From assembly GCA_023664325.1 (NCBI GenBank), contig JAMPFS010000027.1, positions 1 to 43,691 of the forward strand: DNA of 43,691 bases. The letters are read 5' to 3'. The position numbers were made by a program, and so were the translations under genes. Positions 7,857 through 17,400 of the stretch are shown here, piece by piece. Numbering within the stretch: the first letter of the stretch is position 1; the number at the start of each line of letters is the position of its first letter. The notes under the pieces are model-generated. The model was given only the letters and a program-made list of their open reading frames with translations, was not told the DNA's origin and searched no databases. The stretch comes from Clostridium sp. GTDB taxonomy: Bacteria; Bacillota; Clostridia; Lachnospirales; Lachnospiraceae.

Positions 7857-9326
7857 ATGAGCGAGATAATGGATAGCTTTATTGAGGAGGACACATTGCA
7901 TGAAGAGTGTGGTGTGTTTGGGATGTATGATTTTGACGGCAATGATGTTGCGCCGACTATATATTATGGCTTGTTTGCGCTTCAGCACAGAGGACAGGAA
8001 AGCTGTGGTATTGCGGTTTCTGATACCGAAGGCCCGAAGGGTAAGGTATTATCCGCTAAGGGAATGGGTCTGGTAAACGAAGTGTTTACACCGGACGATT
8101 TGGAAAAGCTGAAAGGAAATATTGGCGTGGGGCATGTCCGCTATTCCACTGCGGGAGCTTCTACGAGGGAAAATGCCCAGCCGCTTGTTCTGAATTATGT
8201 CAAGGGAACGCTTGGACTTGCCCATAACGGAAATCTGGTAAATGCGCCGGAGCTTCGGAGGGAGTTGGAACTTTCAGGGGCAATTTTTCAGACTACGATT
8301 GATTCAGAAGTGATCGCTTACCATATCGCCAGGGAACGTGTCAAGACTGCCACGGTGGAAGAGGCGGTTATGCAGGCGCTTCGCAAGGTAAAAGGGTCGT
8401 ATTCCTTAATTGTAATGAGTCCGCGTAAATTGATTGGCGCCAGAGATCCATTTGGCTTTCGTCCACTATGTATTGGTAAACGCAATAATGCTTATATGCT
8501 GGCTTCAGAATCCTGTGCATTGGATACCGTGGGCGCAGAGTTTATCCGGGATGTTGAGCCTGGTGAAATCGTAACCATCACACCGGAGTGTGGAATTGTC
8601 TCCTATAAAGATATGTGCCAGGAAAAGCATGCCAGATGTATCTTTGAATATATTTACTTTGCAAGACCGGACAGTGTTTTAGATCAGATGAGTGTATATG
8701 AATCCAGAATGATTGCGGGCCGTTGTCTGGCAAAGGACTCGCCGGTGGAGGCAGATTTGGTGGTCGGTGTACCGGAATCCGGCAATGCAGCAGCGCTTGG
8801 CTATTCCTTAGAGTCCGGGATTCCATATGGAACCGCATTTATTAAAAACGGATATGTGGGCAGAACTTTTATTAAGCCCAAGCAGAGCCAGCGGGAGTCC
8901 AGCGTGCAGGTGAAGCTTAATGTATTAAAGGATGCGGTAAAAGGAAAGCGTGTGATTATGATTGATGATTCCATCGTGAGGGGAACGACCTCGGATCGCA
9001 TTGTCAGCATGCTAAAGGAGGCTGGCGCAACCGAGGTTCATGTCCGTATTTCATCACCGCCATTTTTACATCCGTGTTATTTTGGAACGGATATTCCAAG
9101 TGAGGAACAGTTGATTGCGCATAACCGCAGTATTGAAGAAATCTGCGAGATTTTAGGGGCGGATTCGCTGGGATATTTAGAGCTTGGACGTTTAAAGGAA
9201 CTGTCAGCAGGACATCAGTACTGTGACGGATGTTTTACCGGTCATTATCCGATAGAGCCGCCAACAGAGAATATTCGTGGCGAACATGATGCATCCGTGC
9301 GTGTGAATAAGAAAAAACAGATATAA
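7857..9326 (+). CDS. purF: Amidophosphoribosyltransferase, 489 aa
   Basis: PurF catalyses the first committed step of purine synthesis, making 5-phosphoribosylamine from PRPP and glutamine. Residues 1-17 are a propeptide like that of the Bacillus enzyme, leaving C18 (ECGVFG) as the N-terminal nucleophile of the glutaminase domain. The phosphoribosyltransferase domain holds the PRPP motif VIMIDDSIVRGTT. Cysteines C261, C407, C456 and C459 (the last pair in YCDGC) correspond to the four ligands of the [4Fe-4S] cluster of the Bacillus-type enzyme, so this should be oxygen-sensitive. The start is preceded by TTAGGAG. purB follows after 13 bp, forming a purine operon, while other pur genes are not in this window. 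Confidence 0.97.
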   Translation: MSEIMDSFIEEDTLHEECGVFGMYDFDGNDVAPTIYYGLFALQHRGQESCGIAVSDTEGPKGKVLSAKGMGLVNEVFTPDDLEKLKGNIGVGHVRYSTAGASTRENAQPLVLNYVKGTLGLAHNGNLVNAPELRRELELSGAIFQTTIDSEVIAYHIARERVKTATVEEAVMQALRKVKGSYSLIVMSPRKLIGARDPFGFRPLCIGKRNNAYMLASESCALDTVGAEFIRDVEPGEIVTITPECGIVSYKDMCQEKHARCIFEYIYFARPDSVLDQMSVYESRMIAGRCLAKDSPVEADLVVGVPESGNAAALGYSLESGIPYGTAFIKNGYVGRTFIKPKQSQRESSVQVKLNVLKDAVKGKRVIMIDDSIVRGTTSDRIVSMLKEAGATEVHVRISSPPFLHPCYFGTDIPSEEQLIAHNRSIEEICEILGADSLGYLELGRLKELSAGHQYCDGCFTGHYPIEPPTENIRGEHDASVRVNKKKQI

Positions 9327-9339
9327 TTGGAGGAAAGAT

Positions 9340-10791
9340 ATGAAAGAAAAGTACGTTAGCCCATTGTCAGAGAGATATGCAAGCAAGGAAATGCAGTATA
9401 TTTTTTCACCGGATATGAAGTTTTCAACATGGAGAAAATTATGGATTGCACTGGCGGAGACAGAGCAGGAATTAGGGTTAAAGGATGATTTTGGAAATCC
9501 CAGAATAACGGATGAGCAGATTGAAGAGCTAAAGGCATTTAGCAATGATATCAATTATGATGTGGCAAAAAAGAGAGAAAAGCAGGTGCGCCATGATGTT
9601 ATGAGCCATGTATATGCATATGGCAAGCAGTGTCCGGCAGCGGCAGGCATTATTCATCTGGGGGCAACGAGCTGTTATGTTGGCGACAATACGGATGTGA
9701 TTATCATGACAGAAGCCATGAAGCTTGTCCGCAAAAAATTATTAAATGTCGTGAACGAGCTTTCAAAGTTTGCAATGCAGTATAAGGATTTACCGACACT
9801 TGCATTTACGCATTTTCAGCCTGCGCAGCCTACCACGGTAGGAAAACGCGCGACTCTCTGGCTGGAGGAGTTAATGTTGGATTTAGCGGATCTTGATTAT
9901 ATGATCCACCAGCAGAAATTGTTAGGATGCAAGGGAACAACGGGAACCCAGGCAAGCTTTTTGGAACTGTTTGATGGCGACCATGAGACGGTTCGCAAGA
10001 TTGACGGCATGATTGCAAAAAAAATGGGGTTTGAGGAGTGCTATCCGGTATCGGGGCAGACCTATTCGAGAAAGGTGGATTCGCGGATTCTCAATGTATT
10101 GAGCGGTATTGCACAGAGCGCGCACAAGTTTTCCAATGATATCCGTCTCCTTCAGCACTTAAAAGAGGTGGAGGAGCCGTTTGAAAAGAATCAGATTGGT
10201 TCATCTGCGATGGCATACAAGAGAAATCCGATGCGTTCGGAACGTATTGCGTCCTTAGCGAACTATGTCATGGTGGATGCTTTAAATCCTGCGATTACGG
10301 CAGCAACCCAGTGGTTTGAGCGGACATTAGATGATTCTGCAAATAAGAGAATTTCGGTTCCCGAAGCATTCCTTGCCGTTGATGGGATTTTGGATCTGTA
10401 TTTGAATATAGTGGATGGTCTGGTTGTATATGATAAGGTGATTTATCAGCATTTTATGAAAGAGATTCCGTTTATGGCAACGGAAAACATCATGATGGAT
10501 GCGGCAAAGCGTGGCGGTGACCGTCAGGAACTTCACGAGAAGATCCGCCAGTATTCGATGGAAGCCGGCGCAATGGTAAAGAAAGAGGGCAAGGAAAACG
10601 ATCTGGTAGATCGCATTGCCAAAGATCCTGCGTTTGGTATGTCAAAGGAAATGATTGAGGAGCTGCTTGAGCCTAAGAACTTTGTCGGTCGTGCGCCACA
10701 GCAGACGGAGGAGTTTATCAGTGAGGTTGTAAAACCGGTGCTTGCTGCAAGCAGTGATGTACTTGGCATGGTGGCAGAGATTAACGTATAA
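9340..10791 (+). CDS. purB: Adenylosuccinate lyase, 483 aa
   Basis: PurB is a fumarase/aspartase-superfamily enzyme acting twice in purine synthesis: it releases fumarate from SAICAR and from adenylosuccinate. The superfamily signature SSAMAYKRNPMRSER begins near residue 287 and includes the flexible catalytic serine loop. The N-terminal histidine region RHDVMSHVYAYG and the central phrase THFQPAQPTTVGKR are also as expected. Length matches the longer Clostridia/eukaryote-like type rather than the roughly 430-aa Bacillus type. It sits 13 bp behind purF with ribosome binding site TTGGAGG, and the citrate synthase gene follows at 53 bp. Confidence 0.96.
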   Translation: MKEKYVSPLSERYASKEMQYIFSPDMKFSTWRKLWIALAETEQELGLKDDFGNPRITDEQIEELKAFSNDINYDVAKKREKQVRHDVMSHVYAYGKQCPAAAGIIHLGATSCYVGDNTDVIIMTEAMKLVRKKLLNVVNELSKFAMQYKDLPTLAFTHFQPAQPTTVGKRATLWLEELMLDLADLDYMIHQQKLLGCKGTTGTQASFLELFDGDHETVRKIDGMIAKKMGFEECYPVSGQTYSRKVDSRILNVLSGIAQSAHKFSNDIRLLQHLKEVEEPFEKNQIGSSAMAYKRNPMRSERIASLANYVMVDALNPAITAATQWFERTLDDSANKRISVPEAFLAVDGILDLYLNIVDGLVVYDKVIYQHFMKEIPFMATENIMMDAAKRGGDRQELHEKIRQYSMEAGAMVKKEGKENDLVDRIAKDPAFGMSKEMIEELLEPKNFVGRAPQQTEEFISEVVKPVLAASSDVLGMVAEINV

Positions 10792-10843
10792 AAGAACAGA
10801 CAGGTATGGCTATAACGATTTTGACGAAGAAAGGGTGATTGCG

Positions 10844-12229
10844 TTGAACAACCACGAAGAAAAGATTAATAAGTATGCAAAGATTACGGAGGAGATTCAG
10901 AATTTATCGAAATTATGTCTGGACAATTTTAAGATTGATCCGGAACTTTATACAAAATATGAGGTGAAAAAAGGGCTTAGGGATATTGACGGTAAGGGTG
11001 TTTTGGCAGGACTTACGGATGTATCAAAGATTCAGTCTTATGTTGTAGAAGATGGCGATATGATTCCCTGTGAAGGTAAGTTATATTATCAGGGTGTGGA
11101 TGTAGAGGATATTGTGTCCGGTTTTATCAAAGAGAAACGGTTTGGTTATGAGGAGACGGTATATCTCTTACTGTTTGGCAGGCTGCCCAATAACCATGAG
11201 CTGGACAAGATAAAAGGGATATTAGCTGATTACAGGATGTCATTGCCGACCAATTTTGTGCGGGATATCATTTTGCGCGCGCCGAGTAAGGATATGATGA
11301 ATACATTGCAAAGATGCATATTGACACTGTATGCTTATGACGAAAAGGCAGATGATACCTCCATTCCAAATGTGTTAAGACAGTGTTTGCAGTTGATTGC
11401 GGTGGAGCCCTTATTATGCGTATATGGATATCAGGCGTACAGCCACTATCATGACGGCAATAGTTTATATATACATAGTCCGAGACCGGATTTGTCCACT
11501 GCGGAGAATCTTTTATATGTACTGCGGTCGGATAATCAATATACAGAGCTCGAAGCAAGAATTTTAGACCTTGCGCTTGTGTTACATGCAGAGCATGGAG
11601 GAGGTAATAACTCCACTTTTACAACACATGTGGTAACTTCATCCGGAACCGATACCTATTCTTCGATGGCGGCTTCCTTAGGCTCATTGAAAGGGCCAAA
11701 GCATGGAGGCGCCAATATCAAGGTTGCTAAGATGTTTGACGACATGAAAGAAAATATAAAAGATTGGAATGATGAGGACGAGATTCGGGGATACTTAAGA
11801 AAACTGCTGAACAAAGAAGCATTCGACAGGGCAGGTCTTATTTATGGTATGGGGCATGCGGTGTATTCCATTTCGGATCCGAGAGCAAAGGTATTCAAAA
11901 GTTTTGTACAGAAGCTTTCGGAGGAGAAGGGGTTACAGGATGAATATATCCTGTATTCCAATGTAGAGCGTTTGGCGCCGGAGGTAATCGGGCAGGAACG
12001 CAGGATTTATAAGGGTGTCAGTGCAAATGTAGATTTTTATTCCGGTTTTGTTTACGATATGTTAGGGCTGCCACGGGAGCTGTTTACTCCGCTGTTTGCA
12101 GTGGCGCGGACAGCAGGATGGAGCGCGCACCGCATTGAGGAGCTGATTAACCAGGGCAAGATTATCCGTCCGGCTTATAAGGCGGTTCGGGCAAAACAGG
12201 AGTATGTTCCAATGACTGACAGAAATTGA
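10844..12229 (+). CDS. Citrate synthase, 461 aa
   Basis: This enzyme condenses oxaloacetate with acetyl-CoA to citrate. Core motifs are visible: AEHGGGNNSTF with the first active-site histidine near residue 250, SLKGPKHGGAN, and GMGHAVYSISDPRA near 337 with the second histidine. ARTAGWSAHRIEEL and a conserved arginine region close the fold. I place the start at TTG 10844, behind AAAGGGTG; the longest open frame reaches back into purB and has no good upstream site. The N-terminal 90 residues before the core are longer than in gltA/citZ proteins, a form I associate with Clostridia. It probably supplies 2-oxoglutarate for glutamate in an anaerobe with an incomplete cycle. It seems to be read through from purFB, though a weak hairpin (12237-12253) follows it. 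Confidence 0.93.
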   Translation: MNNHEEKINKYAKITEEIQNLSKLCLDNFKIDPELYTKYEVKKGLRDIDGKGVLAGLTDVSKIQSYVVEDGDMIPCEGKLYYQGVDVEDIVSGFIKEKRFGYEETVYLLLFGRLPNNHELDKIKGILADYRMSLPTNFVRDIILRAPSKDMMNTLQRCILTLYAYDEKADDTSIPNVLRQCLQLIAVEPLLCVYGYQAYSHYHDGNSLYIHSPRPDLSTAENLLYVLRSDNQYTELEARILDLALVLHAEHGGGNNSTFTTHVVTSSGTDTYSSMAASLGSLKGPKHGGANIKVAKMFDDMKENIKDWNDEDEIRGYLRKLLNKEAFDRAGLIYGMGHAVYSISDPRAKVFKSFVQKLSEEKGLQDEYILYSNVERLAPEVIGQERRIYKGVSANVDFYSGFVYDMLGLPRELFTPLFAVARTAGWSAHRIEELINQGKIIRPAYKAVRAKQEYVPMTDRN

Positions 12230-12293
12230 GAATGTGTCACCAAAGGCTGGTGAACCGGATGCGGCAGATCAGGTTGGATAAGGAGAAAAAGCC

Positions 12294-12893
12294 ATGAATA
12301 ATGAAGTAATGAATAAATTGAGCTATGGACTGTTTGTATTGACCGCAAGGGATGGCGACAAGGATAACGGCTGTATTATAAATACTGCCACCCAGGTCAC
12401 AACCACTCCGAACCGTATCATTGTAACGGTAAATAAGGATAATTATACGCATGATATGATTGTAAAGACTGGGGAGTTTAATGTATCCATTCTGGATGAG
12501 AGCGCAGCTTTTGAGACCTTTAAGCAGTTTGGATTTCAGAGTGGAAGGGAAGTAGATAAGTTCCTTGAGATCGCATTTCAAAGGGCAGAGAACGGAATTG
12601 CCTATCTGACTGGTGAATGTAACGGTTATCTTTCTGCGAAAGTGATTGAGAGTAAGGATTTGGGAACCCACACCATGTTTCTTGCAGATGTGACAGGTGG
12701 AGAGGTGTTGTCAGATCAGGCTTCCGCAACCTATGCATATTATCATGCCAATATCAAGCCGTCTGCAAAACCGGCAGAGAAAAAGGGATTTATCTGTACT
12801 GTTTGTGGATATATTTATGAGGGTGATGAGCTGCCGGCGGATGTGATTTGTCCAATCTGTAAGCATGGAGCAGAGGATTTCAGACCGCTGTAA
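12294..12893 (+). CDS. Flavin reductase-rubredoxin fusion (high molecular weight rubredoxin), 199 aa
   Basis: Residues 1 to about 155 form a flavin reductase-like split-barrel domain that binds FMN (CIINTATQVTTTPNRI). Residues about 163-199 form a rubredoxin with two knuckles, CTVCGY and CPICKHG, which hold one iron atom. In Moorella the equivalent Hrb passes electrons from NADH to a flavodiiron protein for oxygen or nitric oxide reduction. That role is likely here, with partners elsewhere. The start is preceded by AAGGAG. It trails the purine/citrate synthase genes by 64 bp. Both cysteine pairs are intact. Confidence 0.93.
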   Translation: MNNEVMNKLSYGLFVLTARDGDKDNGCIINTATQVTTTPNRIIVTVNKDNYTHDMIVKTGEFNVSILDESAAFETFKQFGFQSGREVDKFLEIAFQRAENGIAYLTGECNGYLSAKVIESKDLGTHTMFLADVTGGEVLSDQASATYAYYHANIKPSAKPAEKKGFICTVCGYIYEGDELPADVICPICKHGAEDFRPL

Positions 12894-12979
12894 GAGACCG
12901 GTAATCGTGCAATTCAAATATGCTTTATGGAGCAAGCGTGGCGCTGCCGCATGGAGACGGTTCCCTTTCGGGAATGCGA

Positions 12980-13465
12980 TTAGTGTGGAAGTTCCACGCT
13001 TTTTGCAAATACAGTAATCAGTGCATCAGGCATGCCTGTACGCTGAGCCTCTTGGATGGCGTTCCTATATTCATCCTTAAGGGCGGCAGGAAATCCATTA
13101 AAATAATAGCCGGCTTTTTGCAGTAAAAATCCTGCAATGGAAATGGCAGTTTCCTCGTTGTGGCATTCAAAGGGATAAATATCAAGAAAACGCTTGTAAG
13201 CCATAGCAGCTACCTCGATTGGGTGCAGGCTGTAGCCGGATATGGTGACCTGGCTGATATAATGGCTCATCAGGTGAGGAAGATCTTCCGGATCTGCGAT
13301 GCTGTGAGGAGTCTCGGCAGGTTCAATCATGGTGGTACGGTATGGAACGAAGGACGCTGCGGCAGGAAGGCTGCGGGCATGCAGTGCATGGATCAGCTTT
13401 TCTGAAAAGGCAATGTGTTCTGTTTTACAGGCATCGGACTGATTACAAAATTCAATATAGGACAT
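12980..13465 (-). CDS. Fic-fold protein with a degenerate active site, 161 aa
   Basis: The stretch near residues 82-115 follows the core of Fic AMP-transferases: HPIEVAAMAYKRF leads into IYPFECHNEETA and a hydrophobic helix. In active Fic proteins the latter reads HPFx(D/E)GNGRxxR. Here the catalytic histidine is tyrosine, the glycine pair is lost and the arginine is replaced; only P, F, E and N remain. The protein should therefore not transfer AMP in the usual way. The gene looks alive: it has an excellent own promoter (TTGACG-N17-TATAAT) and a GAGG site 8 nt before the ATG. It lies between two plus-strand units. Possible roles are scaffolding, a different transfer chemistry or an inhibitor of another Fic protein. 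Fold call is from motif spacing only. Confidence 0.6.
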   Translation of the reverse strand: MSYIEFCNQSDACKTEHIAFSEKLIHALHARSLPAAASFVPYRTTMIEPAETPHSIADPEDLPHLMSHYISQVTISGYSLHPIEVAAMAYKRFLDIYPFECHNEETAISIAGFLLQKAGYYFNGFPAALKDEYRNAIQEAQRTGMPDALITVFAKSVELPH

Positions 13466-13498
13466 GTTATTTACCTCGTTTATATGTTTATCATGTGT

Positions 13499-13527
13499 AT
13501 TATAAAGGATTCACGCATTTCCGTCAA
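13499..13527 (-). promoter_or_regulatory. Promoter of the Fic-like gene
   Basis: On the minus strand TTGACG (13527-13522), a 17-bp spacer and TATAAT (13504-13499) form a near-consensus promoter 33 bp upstream of the ATG at 13465. Confidence 0.8.
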
Positions 13528-13572
13528 ACCGGATGATTCCAAACAAAATACATTTTTTATAAAAGTTTTGTA

Positions 13573-13601
13573 TTGTATGGCACATGCTATTTTGCTATAC
13601 T
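13573..13601 (+). promoter_or_regulatory. Extended -10 promoter of the second ABC exporter
   Basis: TTGTAT (13573-13578), a 17-bp spacer and TGC-TATACT (13593-13601) form an extended -10 promoter. Its transcript would carry a leader of about 115 nt before the ATPase start at 13722. It is divergent from the Fic-like gene promoter, with 45 bp between the two -35 boxes. Confidence 0.7.
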
Positions 13602-13721
13602 TACATGAATAATACTGTGGATGGCAATCGCTTAGCGGATGCCTTTCATCTGATTGATAAAAAGTATATTGCAAAGCTGCTTTGTGGTGGCTTGCAAAGA
13701 AGTGAAACCGGAGGTTTTTGT

Positions 13722-14423
13722 ATGAGTTTCGTAGAGTTTCAGAATGTGAGCAAATGCTATAAAACAGGTGAGGTGGAGATTCATGCATTAAAGAATGTGA
13801 ATTTCCAGATGGAGCAGGGTGAATTTTGCGTGATTGTAGGCGCCTCTGGAGCCGGCAAAACAACGATTCTCAACATACTGGGGGGAATGGATACTCTCAC
13901 GGAGGGCAGGGTTTTGCTGGATGGAAAAGAGATATCAGGACTGAGCAAAAGGGAGCTGACTACCTACCGCCGGTATGATGTGGGTTTTGTATTTCAATTT
14001 TATAATCTGGTCGGCAATTTAACAGCGCTTGAAAATGTAGAACTTGCCTCGCAAATCTGTAAAGAGCCGCTGCCTGCGGCAGAAGTGCTAAAACAGGTAG
14101 GGTTAGAGGAGCGAATGGCAAATTTTCCGGCGCAGTTGTCCGGTGGAGAACAACAGCGTGTGGCGATTGCAAGAGCACTGGCAAAAAATCCCAAGCTGTT
14201 ACTTTGTGACGAACCGACAGGAGCCCTTGATTACCAGACAGGCAAGGCGGTGTTAAAACTTTTGCAGGATACCTGTAAAATAACGGGAACAACGGTAGTG
14301 GTTATCACGCATAACCAGGTGCTTACAGGGATGGCGGATCGGGTGATTACGGTGAAAAACGGCAGCGTTTGGGATATGTATTTAAATGAAAATCCGGTGG
14401 ATGTCAAAACTCTTGAATGGTAG
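13722..14423 (+). CDS. ABC transporter ATPase, MacB/LolD type, 233 aa
   Basis: Walker A is GASGAGKTT, the signature is LSGGEQQRVAIARAL, Walker B is LLLCDEPTGALD and the H-loop is VVITHN. The protein belongs to the same class as LolD, MacB and BceA. I start it at ATG 13722, behind CCGGAGG; an in-frame ATG at 13584 overlaps the promoter region and would add a tail not seen in the family. The permease gene follows after 14 bp. The Q-loop phrase GFVFQFYNLVGNLTALENVE is typical of exporters that work with large FtsX permeases. Confidence 0.93.
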   Translation: MSFVEFQNVSKCYKTGEVEIHALKNVNFQMEQGEFCVIVGASGAGKTTILNILGGMDTLTEGRVLLDGKEISGLSKRELTTYRRYDVGFVFQFYNLVGNLTALENVELASQICKEPLPAAEVLKQVGLEERMANFPAQLSGGEQQRVAIARALAKNPKLLLCDEPTGALDYQTGKAVLKLLQDTCKITGTTVVVITHNQVLTGMADRVITVKNGSVWDMYLNENPVDVKTLEW

Positions 14424-14437
14424 GTTGATGTTAAGTT

Positions 14438-17400
14438 ATGAGCAGGACAATGATCACAACAACAATACGGGAAATTAAATCAAGTTTTGGAAGATACATG
14501 GCGATTTTTTTAATTGTTGCGCTTGGTGTGGGATTTTTTGCAGGGCTTAAGATAACGCATAGTGTAATGGTTCAAACGGCAGGTTCCTATCTCAGCGGAC
14601 TTCATTTTTATGATTACCGTCTGGTATCAACAATGGGATTTGATGAGGATGCAGAGGATATTTTTGAAAAAGAAGCGGATGCGCTGGCGGCAGAGGGCAG
14701 TAAGAGCGCAGATGTCCTGATGGTAAGGGAGGATGATTCGGAACTGGCGGTGAAGACGATAGAGATTCCCCAAAAGGTGAATCTGGTAAAGTTGGAATCC
14801 GGGCGGATGCCGGCAAAAAGCAATGAATGTGTGGTGGATTCCCATGAATTTGGGGAAACGGAGATTGGCAGCATACTGCGGATATCGGATGACAATGACG
14901 AAGAAGTGACAGAGAAATTCAGGACGAAGGAATTTGTCATTGTCGGTGTGGTAAGCTCACCGCTTTATATCCGGTATGACAGGGGAAATACCTCCATTGG
15001 GGATGGTGTTTTAGATGCATTTGTTTATATAGATGATTCGGCATATGATATGGACTATGATACGGAAATCTATGTGGAGCTTTTAAAAGGTCAGTCCGGT
15101 GAACAATCCCAAATTGATGCGGACAGGCAGGTTTTGTATTCTGATGCGTACAAGACCTTCATTGAAGATGGAGAGAAGGCATGGGAAGAGAAGGCAAAAA
15201 CGGTGGCACAAAGCCGCTACGGGCGTTTTTATGAAGAAGCCAGCCAGGATATTGCGGATGCAGAAAAGACATTGGAAGAAGAAAGGGCAGATGCCGAAAA
15301 GGAGCTTGCAAAAGCAAAGCGGGAGCTAATGGACGGAAAACAGGAGCTTGCAGATGGCGAAGCTGCGATCCGGAAAGCAAAATCAGAAATAGATGCCAAT
15401 GAAAAGAAGTTACATGACAGTGAGCAAAAATACCGGCAGGGAGTGAAGGAATACGATAAGAGTAAGGAGACATATGATAAGGGAAAGAAATCCTATGAAA
15501 AAGCAAAGGCAGCGTATGATGAAGAATATGCGAAAAGCTATCCGGAATACGAGAAAAATCTGGAAAGTTATCATGATGGGAAAGCGGCTTATGAGACGAG
15601 TGAGAGGGAATACCGGGAAGCTTTGGCTGGATATGAAGCAGTAAAGTCTTCCCTGCCTGAGGAGGAGCAAAGGCAAAAAGAAACGGAACTCGCATTATGG
15701 AAAGCCCGTTTGGATGAGACTGCAAAGACGCTGGCGGAGGCGAAAACACAATTAGACCAGGCTGAAAGTGACTTTCAAACCGCCAGGTCACAGCTTGACG
15801 AAACACAGAAGGAACTGAAAAAAGGAGCGAAGGAGCTTGCAAAGGCGAAAGAACAATTGGAGGATGCCAAGACACAGATTGCAGATGGGAAAAAGCAGCT
15901 TTCAAAGGCAAAGGAACAGATTGCATTAAAGGAGCAGGAGCTTTTAGATGGAAAACAGGAGCTTTTAGACGGTGAATCAGACTATGAGGCGGGAGTCAAA
16001 GAGTATGAGGCAGAGATGGAGGATGCGGAGGAGAAAATAGCGGATGCCAAAGAAGAATTAAAGGATTTCAAACAGCCGGATGTCTATGTGCTGGGCAGGG
16101 ATACCAACTCAGGTTATGTGAATTTCGAGACGGATTCGGAAATTCTGATGGGAATTGCCAATGTATTTCCTGTATTTTTCTTCCTTGTGGCAGCTTTAGT
16201 ATGTATTACAACCATGACACGGATGATGGAGGAGCAGCGTACACAGGTGGGAATTTTGAAGGCGCTTGGCTATTCCAACGGCGCAATTATTGGAAAGTAT
16301 ATGGCATACTCGGTCAGCGCATCCTTAGCGGGCGCGGTTACCGGTTTTTTTCTGGGAACGTGGATTTTTCCGTGGGTAATGTGGGCTGCTTATAAGATGA
16401 TGTACAATATGGGAGCATCCTGCTATGTATTTGACGGCAGGCTTGCAGTGTTTGGGATTATGGTGGCGCTATTATGCTCGGGGGGAACAACGTTGGTATG
16501 CTGTTACCAGGAATTGTCAGAGATGGCAGCAAGCCTGATGCGGCCGAAAGCCCCTAAGTCTGGAAAAAGAGTTTTGTTAGAGAAAATCCCCGTGATCTGG
16601 AGCAGGTTAAGATTCTTAGACAAGGTTTCTGTTCGGAACCTGTTCCGTTACAAGAAACGTTTCTTTATGATGATTATTGGCATCAGCGGCTGTACCGCAT
16701 TGCTCGTGGCTGCCTTTGGCATCAAAGACTCTGTGTCGAGCATTGCTGATAAACAGTTTGGGGAAATTTTTGTCTATGATATTTCTGTAAATGTAAGGGA
16801 GAATGCAGATATAGAGACGTTAGACGCCAGTGGATGCGGGGATGTGGAAAAGTGCCTGCCTGTGCTGGGGCAGAGTGTGGATATGACGGCAGGTGAGAGA
16901 AGCAAGGCTGTAAATCTGCTTGTTCCGAAATCGGCAGGGGATTTTGATTCCTATATGAGCCTTTGTTCGGTGGACGGCGAAAAGCTTACGTTTCCGGAAA
17001 ACGGTGAGGTGTTTATCACCGCAAAGCTGGCAGAGCGATGCCATATTGAAGTCGGTGATACCATTTTGCTGAAAAACAGTGGGTTGAAAGGCGGGGAAAT
17101 CAAAGTTGGCGGCATTTTCCAGAATTATTTTAACCATTATATTCTTGCCACGCCGGAGACTTATGAGAATCTGTTTGGCGAAAAGGCTGTCTGGAATGAA
17201 GAATTTGTCAATATAGGAGCGGATGCAAATGTCCATGAGGTTTCGGCAGCCCTGATGAAGAATGAGGATGTGGTAAATGTTTCTGTGAATGAAGATATCA
17301 GGCAGAGCGTGGCAGATATGATGTTGAGCCTTAATTATGTAGTGCTTTTAGTAATCGGTTGTGCGGCAGCGCTTGCATTTGTGGTTATTTATAATTTGAA

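Noticed and set aside
13480..13863. 127-codon minus-strand frame in the divergent promoter region
   Set aside because: It overlaps the promoters of both flanking genes and the start of the ATPase gene, and shows no family features.
15159..15926. 255-codon open frame on the minus strand
   Set aside because: It is antisense to the coiled-coil part of the permease; the repetitive, stop-poor heptad coding creates the open frame. Its translation is Pro/His/Leu-rich without any motif and it has no ribosome binding site.
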